This document shows positions 24,201-33,908 of a DNA stretch of 64,000 nucleotides, in pieces. Origin of the DNA: Hypomesus transpacificus (taxonomy: Eukaryota; Chordata; Actinopteri; Osmeriformes; Osmeridae). The DNA is taken from the NCBI RefSeq assembly GCF_021917145.1, contig NC_061075.1, positions 3,393,038 through 3,457,037 of the forward strand, in the 5' to 3' direction. The number at the start of each line of letters is the position of its first letter. The first letter of the stretch is position 1. A program made the translations under genes and the position numbers. Below the pieces are notes generated by a model. That model was not told the DNA's origin. It was given only the letters and a program-made list of their open reading frames with translations, and ran no database searches.

Positions 24201-27200
24201 CAAGGCCTCAACCATGCCCCTGCGTTAGGTCAGGCAAGGACACTCAGTCCTGGCCAAGGCCCCATCCACAGGCGAAACCCCGCTGCTTGCAGTTTCCTTT
24301 CTATACCAAACACAGAGCATGCGACAGGATATGACACCGTGTTTCCAGTTCCCTTTCAAAAAACAAGGCACCGTTTCTTCCAGCGCTCATGGCGTCTCCG
24401 GCAAACGCAGACTTCAAGTGGCAACACAGGAAATCTCCTCGCGTGTATTAGCCCCGAGACTAAATAGGCTTGGGGCCTGTCTGCCAAACTTTCATGGCTT
24501 TAATTACTTACTGGATTACTTCCTCTGAAAAAGCCGCCAAATTAACAAAGGTGAATGGGAGGCTGCCCTGGGTCGACAGATAAGCAAAGCCATCGGCAGA
24601 GCCACCCTTATCACACTCCGATGTCTTTGAAGAATGGGCAGGGACAGAGATGTTTCACAGGACTGCTTTCAGGGCCTCTTCGCACAGTGGTTTCACATAG
24701 CATCTGCCCTTACGGCTCATCCTGCTAAATGAACATCATTAAAAGGAGGCAAAACTGTGGTTTACTGAGAAAGGGGAAGCAGGGTTTTTTAACCTTTTGG
24801 GTAAATTGTCCAACATAAAAGATACTTTGCTTGGCTGGCAGTGGCATGGATAAAAAAAGCGTCTGCTAAATGCATAAATGTAATTACTTGGCATGATTAA
24901 ATGCTTCCTTTTAGGCACTTGGGTGGTAGTTCTTCCAAACCTAACGAACGATTCTGTGTTGTATTTCAATAGGACATCCCCCCCAAAGATTCGCCCTGTT
25001 CATAGACAGATGAAACGCTCTCCGCGCAAAAACAGCCAAACATTACAGGAGGTCCTTGTCATGCCATGAGGTTTGGATGTTTTCTCAAGTCATTTCTTCA
25101 GAAATGAAGGGAAAAGGGGGGGGTTGGGAATGAACTTAGAATACAGTTAAGATTGAAAAGAACACAAGACAAGTTTTGTTCCGGATCCAATGAATGCCGA
25201 ATGTTCTGAAGACTAGCCAAGGGGTTATCTGGAACTTTCCACCATCATCTCGGACCAGGCAAAAAGGAGGGGCCGTTTCTAAGACCATACAGGCACCCAA
25301 GAAGAACATTATAACGCACAAACAAGTCTGAACCATCTTGTGATTCCAGATCTGGCTGCAGGCTGTATTTAAGATTTGTTGCCGAACTTCAGGAGATCTA
25401 TTACGGGTAGATCTATTAAAGGTTTGCCTAATATAGTCACTGGGTTGGTTACAGAGGGCTGATCTCATACATGCACCGCTATTCGTTAGAGCACCTGTGC
25501 CTGTTAGATCCTTCTAAGCAAAGTGGTGGATGTGGAAGATTGCACAACTGCAAAAAACAAAAACGATGTCCCAATCCTTGTCTTTATCTTCCATTCTTCA
25601 GTGGCGGAAAGTGGACCAAAACCAGTCCTGCACGGAAGGATGAGGGGGGGGGGGAAGCCGGCCTGTTGGGATTATAATGCAGTCAGTTGCAGATTCCGGG
25701 GTCAGGACAAATAAGGGGCCCTTAGCTGGCATTGAAGGGCAGAGGGTCTGAACAGTGGCAGGGGCGGCAGCGGGCGTTTGCGGGCCAAACACGCACCTGC
25801 TGTATCTGACAAATAAACCCGAAAACCTGACCTGACTGCGACCACAACCACTGAACCTCCAGTTTGGCCTTCACAGACTATGTGGTGGTGCCGTTGGAGA
25901 GAGAGTCCTGAGGATCAGACCACAACATCTGACCGCAACGAACTCTTCGGATGCTGGCCTTTTCAAGGGGGCTTTCCAAATGTTTGGAGGGGGGAAAGGT
26001 CTCGGCCAGGCTCCAGTGAGAGGGGGAGCGAGGAAGGGAGAGGAGGGGGATGGCACAAAGAGTGAGCCAGAGGGGTTCGGCCGGAGCAAACTCGGGTATG
26101 GAGACGGACAAAGGAAGTTAATGAGTGAGTGAGAGAGATGCAGAAAGAGAAGAGAGAAAACCCCACAGTCGCTCAAGTTTCATAACCCATGCATAGGATC
26201 TTACGTAAGCCTGGCAGGCTGTGCACGTACACACACACGGCGACAGACGTGACCCTTTGCTCTTTGCCAGAACTCGGGAGGTGAAGCTTAACTCCCCAGT
26301 TAGCACTGTGCCCTGTCAAGATGCTATTACACACGTATACAAGCACACACTACAGTGGAGAGCACTTTGTCACAGCAGCAGTTGGTGGCATTGGCCACTG
26401 GAGACTAGAAATGTCTCAGTACGACGTCTTTGTCAGAACATTTGAAAAGAAGAAAAAAAAAAACAACAAACAGCCCTACTTATGAGCTCAAGGGGTTTTC
26501 GGAGCTAAAGGGTTTTTCTGTAAGAAACAAGAACACTTGAACTCCCTGTACCTACTTTACGTAGTTATTTAAGTTTAGGGAAATACCAAACAGCAGGGAA
26601 AGGAAGTTAAAGATGATCTGTGGGTGGTTTCCTACGGACTGTGATTTCCTAGCAGAACGAGTGTTGAGTGCAAACTGTACTAAGAACACAAACCAGGGTT
26701 GAGTGTTGCATTATGAGGTTTAACCACCCCTCAAAAACATGAACCAACATCTATTTCGAGGCCATTACAATCCTGCAATTTGTTGGTGTGCATGCACGTG
26801 GTTGTGTACATGTATGGTGCACTGTGCTTGCTAGCTGAGATGAGGTTACCTTGCACTGTGGCTAGTAAATACATGGCCAGCTGTTTCTTGACTGACTGCT
26901 GAAATACTGTTAGAAGAACAATGCATTTCTGACCTTGCTATTCTGGTTTCTATTTGTATTTCGTTTCAGATAAAAGTGTCGGCTAAATGAATGAGATATA
27001 GATTTCAAATGTTTAAGGCGACAAACAAACTAGTGTTGAGAGTAAACAGTGATCCTCGTGTCTCGGAATCTCCAACAAATTGAAAAGCAAGCGATTTGAA
27101 GATGTCTACATTTCACAGCAACAAACTGTACAGTGCTGCATGCATAAAAATGACTGCTGTCAGTTAAATGCGTTATTAACGGCGTTAACGCAACCCTATT

Positions 27201-29535
27201 TTAACGGCGTACATTTTTTTATCGCGAGATTAACGCTCTTTTTGGCCTAGCAAACTTTGTAGTTTTTTCACATGCTGTTGCAACCACAAGTGACGTTGGA
27301 AAAACTACAACACCACACCGGATCTAGCTAGACCGGAAACAAAACAACAGGCATGCCGCCGAATTCTCCGCCCCCTCGTCAAAGCCAGGCGATTCCAATG
27401 TTGTTTTCAATTAAAAAAAAAACATTTTCACTAAGCAAGCCGATCCTTTTCCACATCGATAAGAGCATTACAATGAGAATTCTTTGGTGGAAAAAAATAA
27501 ATCAAGGGACATTTAGAATAGATAGGAATGTGTGATTAATAGTGCTGTCAGTTTAACGCGTTATTAACGGCGTTAACGCAAACCCAAATTAACGGCGTCA
27601 ATTTTTTTATCGCGCGATTAACGTTCTTTTTGGCCTAGCAAACTTTGTAGTTTTTTTTCACATGCTGTTGCAACAACTACCGAAGTTAGAAAAACTACAA
27701 CACCACACCGGATCTAGCTAGACCGGAAACAAAACAACAGGCACGCCACACACTTGTTTGGCTTGCAATCCGGCTAAAGCGTAGTAGCAGAGCCCGTTTA
27801 CGGATATGAGACATTCTCTGGTAGTAGGTTAACGTTACGTTTTGAGTGGATGGCGAGCGCGAGACGCCGAAATGGATGCCAATAAGATTCTGAATGGAAA
27901 GTTTACTTTTAAAAAGTTGCCAAATGGTTCCATTGACAAGACCAAAGTGATCTGTGTGTTTTGTCGTTGTAAACTGAGCTATCATCGCAGCACGTCCAGT
28001 CTGAAATACCACTTGATGGCCAAGCACACAGATGATGCGAATTCTCCGCCCCCTCGTCAAAGCCAGGCGATTGCAATGTTGTTTTCAATAACAAAAAATA
28101 TTTGCACGAAGCAATCCGAACCACTTTTTCATGTTGATAAGAGCATTACAATTTGAAAAAAGAATGGGACAAAAAGAAATCAAGGGACATTTAGAATAGA
28201 TAAAAATGTGCGATTAATTGTGATTAATCGCGAGTTAACTATGACATTAATGCGATTAATCGCGATTAAACATTTTAATCGTTTGACAGCACTAGTGATT
28301 AATTGCGAGTTAACTATGACATGAATGCGATTAATCACAATTACATATTTTTATCGTTTGACAGCACTCATAAAAATTCGACCAAACAACCTCAAACATT
28401 CCACAAAAACATTCACAGACAACTAAAAATCTATCCTCGCAAAGAACAAGCCATTCGCCGGTGTGTGAGATGGGTGTGTTTGTGTGAGTGTGCACCAGAA
28501 ACACAATGGTGGGGCTTAGAAGTACAGACGTGACTCATTCCCACAGCCAGCTGTGTGGGGGTCAACAGTGAGCGGGAACCTCGACAACATGTGAGCTCAT
28601 CAGAGAGCCGCGGTCAGGATGCGAGCACAGAGAACGCTACTGTGATGTACCCTCCTGGACCTCAAGCTAAGATAACGGAGGACTGAACTCATGACCAAGA
28701 CAGGGCTTTGAAACAAAAAAGTGTGTTGGAAGGAACAGTTTGGATGAGGGTTTTAGAGTGTATAAGGGGGCAAACATGGATCTTTGATTATTTCAATTGT
28801 TAGAAAAGTTTAAAAACACACTTTCACATCTCTTGTGGTGACCCGTCAGTTCCTCCAGCCCACACCAAAGCAGAACGGAAAAACATCTGGAAAGTTCCTC
28901 AACTCAGTTGAATACGTTCTACTGAAAATGTTATGATAAACAACTGACAATGTAAGGGTTTGGCATTATTTGTAGGGGTTTGCCAGTGTATTCACCCTGG
29001 TGATGATGGATAACACCTTGAGACCCTGACAAGTTTTGACATCTAGTGCCCACCTTCAATCCGTCGCTGGGCAGCCGGTATCCAAATCGTGCAGGCAGGT
29101 CATCAAAGTTCCCCGTTTTGTTGTCGAATGAGTACTGGAAGAGAAACAAAGAGATAACCTCACAGGAACTATCCTCGAATACAATGGAAAACAAACTGCC
29201 AACCAGTGTGGGTTCATATCTGGGTCGGACGGGCGAGAGTTGAAAGGTGGTCAGTTGCACAGGTGTGTGTCTCTGCTCTCGCTTGCCCATCTGTCTCTTT
29301 AGTTTGTAGTTGTGTTTGTGTGTCTGTGTGCACACGTCTGTGTCTATATATATGTGTGTGTGTGCACATGTCTATGTCTGTATGAGTGTGTGTGTGTGTG
29401 TGTGTGTGTGTGGACACTCACGGCAGCGATGTCAGCCTCCACGGGCAGCAGGTTGAGGAAAGCGAAGAGCTGCACGGTGAAAATGGTGTAGATCTGCGTG
29501 GCGGACAACATCAGCATCCCCAAGGAGAGCAGCAT
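2395..29535 (-). CDS. rnf13: E3 ubiquitin-protein ligase RNF13 (nine coding exons, two one-base indels)
   Basis: RNF13 is a PA-TM-RING E3 ubiquitin ligase of the endosome/lysosome membrane. Coding exons on the minus strand are 29535-29422, 29134-29054, 22192-22067, 13168-13082, 11863-11773, 10911-10806, 10567-10473, 4240-4160 and 2762-2395, all with AG/GT borders and compatible phases. With the two indels allowed for, the product is about 382 residues (human 381). It has a signal peptide (about 1-34), a PA domain (about 65-160), one membrane helix (about 182-202) and a RING-H2 with C240, C243, C258, H260, H263, C266, C278 and C281. The tail is acidic and Ser-rich. As written, the fourth exon lacks one base and runs to TAA at 13103-13105, while the seventh has one base too many. 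Assembly error is more likely than a dead gene because every other exon is intact. The gene is head-to-head with ankub1. Confidence 0.93.
2763..4159 (-). other. rnf13 intron 8 (about 1.4 kb)
   Basis: This intron separates the two RING exons. It holds one SINE copy (2900-3091, plus orientation). The remainder is unique AT-balanced sequence in which I see nothing further. Confidence 0.8.
2900..3091 (+). repeat. tRNA-derived SINE, copy 2 (best preserved)
   Basis: This is the clearest copy. The head has GGCTGAGCGGTTAGGGAG (box A-like) and GGTTCGATTCCCGGC (box B-like), resembling a Leu/Ser-type tRNA. The body has CCTTGGGCAAGGCACTTCA, and the tail has GGATAAGAGCGTCTGCTAAA, a 3' end shared by many fish SINEs and their partner LINEs. 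It cannot be a working tRNA because the clover-leaf is not closed. Confidence 0.85.
4160..4240 (-). CDS. rnf13: rnf13 coding exon 8 (first half of RING-H2)
   Basis: This 81-nt exon encodes [19 protein letters not shown] and LPCSH, giving zinc ligands C240, C243, C258 and H260. The donor is CACG|GTGAGA and the acceptor CCCAG|GGGAC. The phase joins exactly to both neighbouring exons. Confidence 0.96.
7967..8153 (-). repeat. tRNA-derived SINE, copy 3, with a 7-bp direct repeat
   Basis: Same family as the other SINE copies, in minus orientation. It is flanked by CCATCAT on both sides (7960-7966 and 8154-8160), a plausible target-site duplication from LINE-type retrotransposition. The tail segment ATTTAGCAGACGCTCTTATC is well kept. 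Confidence 0.82.
8843..9685. mobile_element. Non-autonomous inverted-repeat DNA element (MITE-like)
   Basis: The ends are TACCCCTTTTC (8843-8853) and its exact complement GAAAAGGGGTA (9675-9685), and similarity continues inward (CACCAA against TTCCAA). Both ends are followed by blocks rich in AACCGGTTC/GAACC-type words. There is no transposase frame inside. The target duplication is unclear, so the superfamily (hAT or Harbinger-like) is open. Confidence 0.6.
10277..10376. other. Assembly gap, 100 N
   Basis: Exactly 100 N, the usual placeholder for a gap of unknown size. It lies in rnf13 intron 7, about 100 bases from coding exon 7, so no known exon is lost. True distances across this intron are unknown. 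Confidence 0.99.
10473..10567 (-). CDS. rnf13: rnf13 coding exon 7 with a one-base insertion
   Basis: The exon encodes the basic segment after the membrane helix, [19 protein letters not shown], then [13 protein letters not shown], matching RNF13. The two parts are in different frames. GACCCAGCTG stands where GACCAGCTG is expected, so one extra C lies at 10509-10511 (GGG on the plus strand). The length is 95 nt against 94 expected from the phases of its neighbours. Confidence 0.9.
10806..10911 (-). CDS. rnf13: rnf13 coding exon 6 (transmembrane helix)
   Basis: This 106-nt exon encodes [20 protein letters not shown] followed by a hydrophobic run ending VVFM. That is the single membrane span of RNF13, almost identical to the mammalian one. 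Donor ATG|GTAGG and acceptor GGGCAG|GGG. The frame is intact. Confidence 0.96.
10912..11772 (-). other. rnf13 intron 5 (about 0.86 kb)
   Basis: AT-rich unique sequence. I see no exon, repeat family or motif worth naming. Confidence 0.75.
11773..11863 (-). CDS. rnf13: rnf13 coding exon 5 (end of PA domain)
   Basis: This 91-nt exon encodes [20 protein letters not shown] and then [11 protein letters not shown], the distal PA domain. Acceptor TTTTAG|TGG and donor AAGGG|GTGAGT. Phase 2 on both sides fits the neighbouring exons. Confidence 0.94.
11864..13081 (-). other. rnf13 intron 4 (about 1.2 kb)
   Basis: Unique intronic sequence with a short GT-rich patch near 13.03 kb. Nothing else was recognised. 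Confidence 0.7.
13082..13168 (-). CDS. rnf13: rnf13 coding exon 4 with a one-base deletion
   Basis: The exon encodes [11 protein letters not shown], then [18 protein letters not shown], in two frames. TACAAGGCGCCATTG lacks one base near 13135-13139 relative to the K-A-A-I reading expected from the family. The length is 87 nt against 88. Read literally, TAA appears at 13105-13103. Splice sites are canonical (CCCCCCAG|GTCC and GATC|GTAAGT), and no nearby alternative acceptor would repair the frame. Confidence 0.9.
15421..15482. repeat. Perfect 19-bp inverted repeat (hairpin)
   Basis: The arms are 15421-15439 (GCCTTCGGGTCATTGTGAC) and 15464-15482, its exact complement, with a 24-base loop. Weak pairing continues outside (AACCCTTGTT and CCTAACAGGG). 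It may be a very short palindromic MITE. No coding or splice signal is attached. Confidence 0.75.
18170..18615. repeat. GA-rich satellite with GGCAGACTCAGAGAGAGA-type units
   Basis: About 445 bases of almost uninterrupted purine on the plus strand, made of variable-length GAGAGA runs punctuated by CAGACTCAGA and CAGAATCAGG words. The 160- to 200-residue open frames across it (Arg/Glu repeats) are composition artefacts, since two frames are open at once. Confidence 0.9.
18881..19086. repeat. Cluster of long poly(C) tracts
   Basis: C16 at 18881-18896, C43 at 19017-19059 and C23 at 19064-19086, with further short C runs between them. The complement is poly(G), so quadruplex formation on the minus (rnf13-sense) strand is possible. 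Exact lengths are unlikely to be reliable. Confidence 0.85.
20167..20192. repeat. Poly(G) tract, G26
   Basis: Twenty-six uninterrupted G on the plus strand, in an rnf13 intron. A C18 run also lies about 420 bases upstream (19727-19744). Confidence 0.9.
21102..21240. repeat. 27-bp tandem duplication followed by a (CA)n microsatellite
   Basis: CCACTGGGACGTTGAAGGAA starts at 21102 and again at 21129 (period 27). A run of CA dinucleotides fills about 21185-21240, roughly 28 units. The duplication's own tail is CACA, so it may have arisen by slippage next to the CA run. Confidence 0.85.
22067..22192 (-). CDS. rnf13: rnf13 coding exon 3 (PA domain)
   Basis: This 126-nt exon (42 codons, phase 0 on both sides) encodes [19 protein letters not shown] and then [17 protein letters not shown], the core of the lumenal PA domain including its conserved Cys pair. 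Acceptor CCGCAG|GGC and donor AAG|GTACGC. Confidence 0.95.
27540..28294. mobile_element. Inner hAT-type element, 755 bp, nested in an older relative
   Basis: The ends are TAGTGCTGTCA and its exact complement TGACAGCACTA, flanked by the 8-bp duplication GTGATTAA (27532-27539 and 28295-28302). The subterminal regions are full of TTAACG and CGATTAAT words. It keeps a short BED-finger frame but no catalytic domain, so it is non-autonomous. Confidence 0.88.
27842..28156 (+). pseudogene. BED-type zinc-finger remnant of a hAT transposase
   Basis: A 104-residue frame inside the inner hAT element. Residues near the middle read [20 protein letters not shown] followed by LMAKH, the C-x2-C ... H-x4-H pattern of a BED finger, the DNA-binding module at the N-terminus of hAT transposases. 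The frame ends soon after, without the RNase-H-like catalytic core or dimerisation region. It is a fragment, and expression is not supported by anything seen. Confidence 0.7.
29054..29134 (-). CDS. rnf13: rnf13 coding exon 2
   Basis: This 81-nt exon (27 codons) encodes [20 protein letters not shown] followed by LPSDGLK, entering the PA domain. NKT is a potential N-glycosylation site on the lumenal side. Acceptor CTTCCAG|TAC and donor AAG|GTGGGC. Confidence 0.95.
29389..29412. repeat. (GT)n microsatellite next to the rnf13 exon 1 donor
   Basis: About twelve GT units on the plus strand end roughly ten bases from the first coding exon, so in the rnf13 sense they form a CA repeat just inside intron 1. 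Imperfect GT repeats continue to about 29310. Confidence 0.85.
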
Positions 29536-29547
29536 CTTTGCATTCCG
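29422..29547 (-). CDS. rnf13: rnf13 coding exon 1 with start codon
   Basis: ATG is at 29535-29533. The 38 codons read MLLSIGM-like [20 protein letters not shown], then a hydrophobic run ending VEADIAA, which is the signal peptide. The start matches the RNF13 start. The stretch 29536-29547 is a short 5' UTR part if the acceptor GGCACAG|CGG is used. Donor GCC|GTGAGT. Confidence 0.93.
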
Positions 29548-31894
29548 CTGTGCCAGTCAGCCACACAGTCTGCCCGGCAACGGACCAGTTCACACCTGTT
29601 CACACCTGTGAGACCAACGTGGACACATTTACATACATTTCCATTTGGCAGACGCTCTTATCCAGAGACATTCCCCCAAGGCAAGTAGGGTGAAGTGCCT
29701 TGCCCAAGGACACAACGTCATTTTACACGGCCCGGAATCGAACGGGCAACCTTCTATTAATTCACTTAATCTTCTGATTAATAGCCTGATTCCCTGACCG
29801 CTCAGCCATCTGACTCCCCTGACACACAGTCAGGGAAACATGCATGAAGAGTGAGGTGAGCCCAAAACAGAATTTCTCCACAAATGTGTTTCCTCGTCTA
29901 GTTCGGTCCGGAGTGAGGTAATAGTCCCTTCTCTGAGCTCACTTCCTACAATTAAATCAACAGGGTGGGGAATGTGGTGCTAATCGAAGGCAAATGGCTG
30001 CTCTAATGGCAGGCTGGAAGGAGAGAGAGTGAAAGAGAGAGAGAGAGAACGAGAAAGTGAAAAAGAGAGAGAGACAGAGACAGAGCAAAGAGAGATTTGG
30101 CCTTTTACCAGTCATTTTCATTAGTGCTCCGGTTCCCCTGCAGACATTTCCCACCCATCATGAGGCCTGTCAGGGCTCGGCCCGCTCCGCTGCCCCCTCT
30201 CATACACATTCACCAGAGTGCATGGCCCTCCTCTCTTCTGCTTTACTGCCTCACTGGCCAGGCAGTTTGTTTGAAGTCAGAGACTGTTTGGTCCCGAAGA
30301 GGACTAAGCCCAGAGTTTTTTCTGTCCGTGTGTGTGTGTGTGACCTAAGCAGAGCAACGTTGGGTCCTACAGCATGACATTTCACTGGTCCTGTCATGAG
30401 GTGTAGAAAGCCTTAGCACACCCAGCTTTAACACATCCTTCATTAAGACATAATTGGTGTTATTGTTATATTTTTCATATAACACCTGGATGTAAAAAGA
30501 CTAAATGCTCTCAGCCAATGCGCAATACCATGGAAACAGGGGCATAGTCTTAGTTATTATGTTTTACATGGCCTGGCTTGCACACAGCCAGGACTGTTAA
30601 GGGCAAAAATTCTACAGGACAGTTTAGATGAAACTCGTTTTGTGGTCATTGTGAAACAGGCCTTGTTTAGTAATGCCAAACCACTCCTGTGACCGAAACT
30701 GACACACATACATGTGGATCTGAGGTCATCTGCTATGTTTGTAACCGACAAAATTGATTACTGTCACGTCATGACAAATTTGAGAATCTGCCTTAAAAAA
30801 AAGATCTGCCAAAAAAATCGGACTCAAATGTGGCTTGGATGTCAATTTACAAATTATGTCTTAATGACTAAGGCTAGATGACTTAAGACTTATGACTCAA
30901 ATGGCTGCAAATAATCAACAGAAATATTGCCAAATTACCAACCAGTTTTGTTCTAACTGCCCTATTCCACAAAGTAGGCTTGCCAAACATCTGCACTCCT
31001 CACTACCAATCAACATAGCTTCACATCTGCACTCAGCAGAGATTTAGATTACATAAGAGGGCCTACCACCCACTCCATCCCTAAAGCCTTGCCTTAGTGA
31101 CAGCATTGTAACAAATGCCTTTTATGTCTGCTTAAACTATTGCTAGTCTTTTCACTTAGGAGAATGGGGGTGCTTTTTGTGATTACGCATCTGCAGTTAT
31201 GACACATCCCGTCACCTGGAACAACATGTAACCCTATACAATTTAATACATTCTGGGTCGCCTGTTAACTATGCAGTCACTGGGACGGTTATTATGAAAT
31301 GTGCTCTCTACTCTCAGTACTTCACGACGAAAAAGTGAGCCACGAAGTTTAAAAAAGAGGTCATGACTGCAGCTGTCAAAGGATCCGGTCAGTCCTGGCT
31401 TAACCCTTGTGGCCTGATATATGTGACAAATGTACAAACATGTATGTTTCATTTGACTTTATATTTATTTAAAACGGCATTAGACGACTATGAATAGACT
31501 ATGGAATAGCTGTTAAGATAACAATGCATATTTTACTCAAAAGTCCCATTATGAATGAGCTACCCTCGAGCAAACGCTAAAACCATACATGCCCAATCAA
31601 ATGACCAGCCATTTGACATCTGATTCAGCTAGCTTGCTATCTAGTTAACTATACATTAGGCCCGATTTACTACACCTCGATGGCATGGCAACATGACAGT
31701 GGTTGAATGTGTACTGTACAACACTAGTGTACAGTTGCTAACCAAAATTCATGCTATTCTATATAGTTATAAGTATGCATTACTACGGGCGCACAAGAGC
31801 TGGTATTGCTAGTTAACGCGTATCTACTTGTGTTACTACCAAACGTTGGCTGGCTAGCAAGGATGAATTAGTCACACTGATTGTGGGCCCTTAC
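29548..31894 (-). other. rnf13 5' intron (inferred, about 2.3 kb)
   Basis: Lies between the inferred non-coding exon and the ATG exon. It holds a SINE (29626-29818) and a GA-rich patch at about 30.03-30.09 kb. I see no coding exon. Confidence 0.55.
29626..29818 (-). repeat. tRNA-derived SINE, copy 4
   Basis: Minus orientation, with head, body and tail words of the same family. It is the most diverged copy: a small internal duplication around CTTCTATTAATTCACTTAATCT sits in the head, and part of the tail is deleted (AGAGCGACTTACAGTAAGTA is shortened). It lies 79 bases from the rnf13 first coding exon. Confidence 0.78.
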
Positions 31895-32110
31895 CTTTAT
31901 ATCCAATGTTTTCACTTGTTGTAACAAACTATTACGACTATGGACACTGCAATCGTTTACTTTATATGTGTATTTTAGCCAAGAATTGTAAGAACTTCAT
32001 GCCGTTTTCTTGACAGGTCAGTGCGACAGAACATCAACAGTAATCCTTTCGCTAGCTTCTTCATGTGAGCTCAAACTTCCTCTATCTGCACACGCCCCCA
32101 TCAATGTCTT
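31895..32110 (-). other. rnf13: Inferred rnf13 5' non-coding exon
   Basis: On the minus strand a strong donor, AAAG|GTAAGG, ends at 31895. Upstream of it is a compact region with CCAAT and ETS elements at the expected place. The coding exon at 29.5 kb has an acceptor 12 bases before ATG, so an upstream non-coding exon is required. The boundaries of this exon are my inference. Confidence 0.45.
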
Positions 32111-32117
32111 GGTTGCT

Positions 32118-32183
32118 GATTGGAAGTTATAGACTTCAATCCAACTATTCCGGAAGTGTCCTGCGTGTAAACATATCCACGTG
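32118..32183 (-). promoter_or_regulatory. rnf13: Probable rnf13 promoter elements
   Basis: ATTGG (CCAAT on the minus strand) lies at 32119-32123, a palindromic TTCCGGAA with ETS core CCGGAAGT at 32148-32157, and CACGTG (E-box, the kind read by lysosomal-gene factors such as TFEB) at 32178-32183. No TATA box was seen. The elements cluster within 65 bases upstream of the inferred first exon. A CLEAR-like role for the E-box is speculation. Confidence 0.45.
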
Positions 32184-33818
32184 ATGCATTAACGAAAACA
32201 GTCGCTCACATTCATATCTCGATTGAAATCAAATACATTTTTATAAATTGTTTATACACTATTCAAAAGGCGTTTTTTTGTGATCGCTTGACCAGCTTAA
32301 GGGCAAAAGGAAATAGCATAATATGTTAGTATTTTTTCCAAAGTGAACGCTTGCATGCATATTCCTCGCTTAAACTCTAACGCCCTCTGTAGCAAGTTCA
32401 TGGGAAGCTTTTTAAATCTTTAATATGAAGACTCGGTCTGTCTTGCAATGTAAATTTCATACCAAGAAAACTCTTTTGAGAAAGTCAACATTTACTAAAC
32501 AAAAAAATCCTAAAGAAACTGTCATATAAATTAACAGTCTTCAGGCTTTACTAAGAGACACAGACATTATTAAAGGTCACATGCAAATAAGCAAAGCCCT
32601 CTTAAAAACTTTACAGAACAATAAAGTCGATCAAAGTACCATGGTGGTTTCAACTTTCAAGCTGTTAAGTTTCCGTTTACTTTACCTATTTGTGTACCTA
32701 TGAGCCCAATGCCAGCATAGATGGGAATAACCATTTTTGAAAATGTATTTTCATTATTTTAATCTTCAAATTTCTGCGTGGCTTATGCGAGTCTTCCTAG
32801 CCTTGCTACAATGACCAATTTTTTCCTCCACAAGAGTCTTGAGTCTCGTGAATTACCATAAGGTGAAAAACATCATGTCCAATCATGGTTCTGTTGCATG
32901 TTGCCATAGAAACTTAACACAACTCATTCAAATGACCTGAAATAGAGCAATCCACATGTCCCTCTTCATTAAAATCTCATTTGGTTTGTTAAACCCATTT
33001 CTGCTTCAAAAGCAACCTTAATCAATAATGTAGAGCTCTGTTACCTCTGCCACCTAAACCTTTTAATACAGTCTACAGTACTGAATAAAAATAGCCACAG
33101 TGTCAACAACAACAAAATCATGAATGTGGGTTATCAGTGGATACATTTCCTGCATACAGTATTCTTGAAAGGTCCTCTGTATCCTGATTTTCCTGAAGTT
33201 CTCTAACATTCTAAAATGAGTGTCAGTGTAATTTTGTGTGACCTGAATTTGGACAAGAGGACTGGCTGATTTGATGATGTAGGTCACCTTTTCCTCTCCA
33301 CCCTAATCATGTTTTATAGCTACAATATAGTCTTCAGCTTCTGCAACAGGGAATGTGGACACGTGCTGTACTTCAGTTGGTCATCTGACAAGCAATGATC
33401 AAAATAAAAAGCGATAACATAATCTCTGCAGTACATGGCTACTTAATCTGCAGAATGGTATTATACAAGATGTGAGTCTATTGGTCCACGTCACAATCTA
33501 TTATTTAGTGTTTAAAAGGACTTGCTGTTTGCCCGATCGCTCAAGTTTTTCTTTCTTTGAGCTTATTTAGCTTTAGTGTGTAGGCGAAAGAGAGAGGGTC
33601 ATAGTGGGAGTGATGGTTGACATAAAAGAGAGACCATATACACATGAATACAATGGGAAGACACATGTAACCCCCCCTTAAACTGTGATGAGAGGCCCAA
33701 ACGACTCTGTCGTGTCTGTCCCTGCCCTTCCCAGTAAGGCTCTGACAACCACCCCACACACACTCTTCTGGGTGGTCAGAGCTGCAGGGAAGGCAGAGGG
33801 GGGACAACACGTCCCATC
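32184..33818. other. rnf13-ankub1 head-to-head spacer
   Basis: About 1.6 kb of AT-rich sequence between the two divergent genes. It would contain the ankub1 5' UTR and promoter, but I could not place them. No mobile element was recognised. Confidence 0.6.
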
Positions 33819-33908
33819 ATGAGGGTCTTCGTTGCCTTTGAAGGCTCCTGTGAGCCCTTCAATGTCCTTCCAGACCAGACCGTAGGAACCATGAAGCAGA
33901 TGGTCAAG
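33819..33908 (+). CDS. ankub1: ankub1 exon 1 (start, first half of Ubl 1)
   Basis: The exon has 30 codons starting [20 protein letters not shown]. The start is supported by the family N-terminus and by CATCATG with no upstream in-frame extension that resembles the family. Donor AAG|GTAATG. Confidence 0.94.

Larger units (their letters stand above)
27151..28368. mobile_element. Outer hAT-type element, interrupted by a second copy
   Basis: It runs from TGACTGCTGTCAG to TTGACAGCACT and is flanked by the exact 8-bp duplication CATAAAAA (27143-27150 and 28369-28376), the size typical of hAT. Removing the inserted element and its duplication leaves about 455 bp. Its interior shares TTAACGGCGTTAACGC-like words and the GAATTCTCCGCCCCCTCGTC segment with the inner copy, but lacks the zinc-finger region. 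Confidence 0.82.
22193..29053 (-). other. rnf13 intron 2 (about 6.9 kb)
   Basis: Contains the nested hAT pair (27151-28368), GT and CA repeats near 22.73 and 22.93 kb, and short tails of the SINE family near 24.85 and 26.97 kb. The rest is unremarkable intron. Confidence 0.7.
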
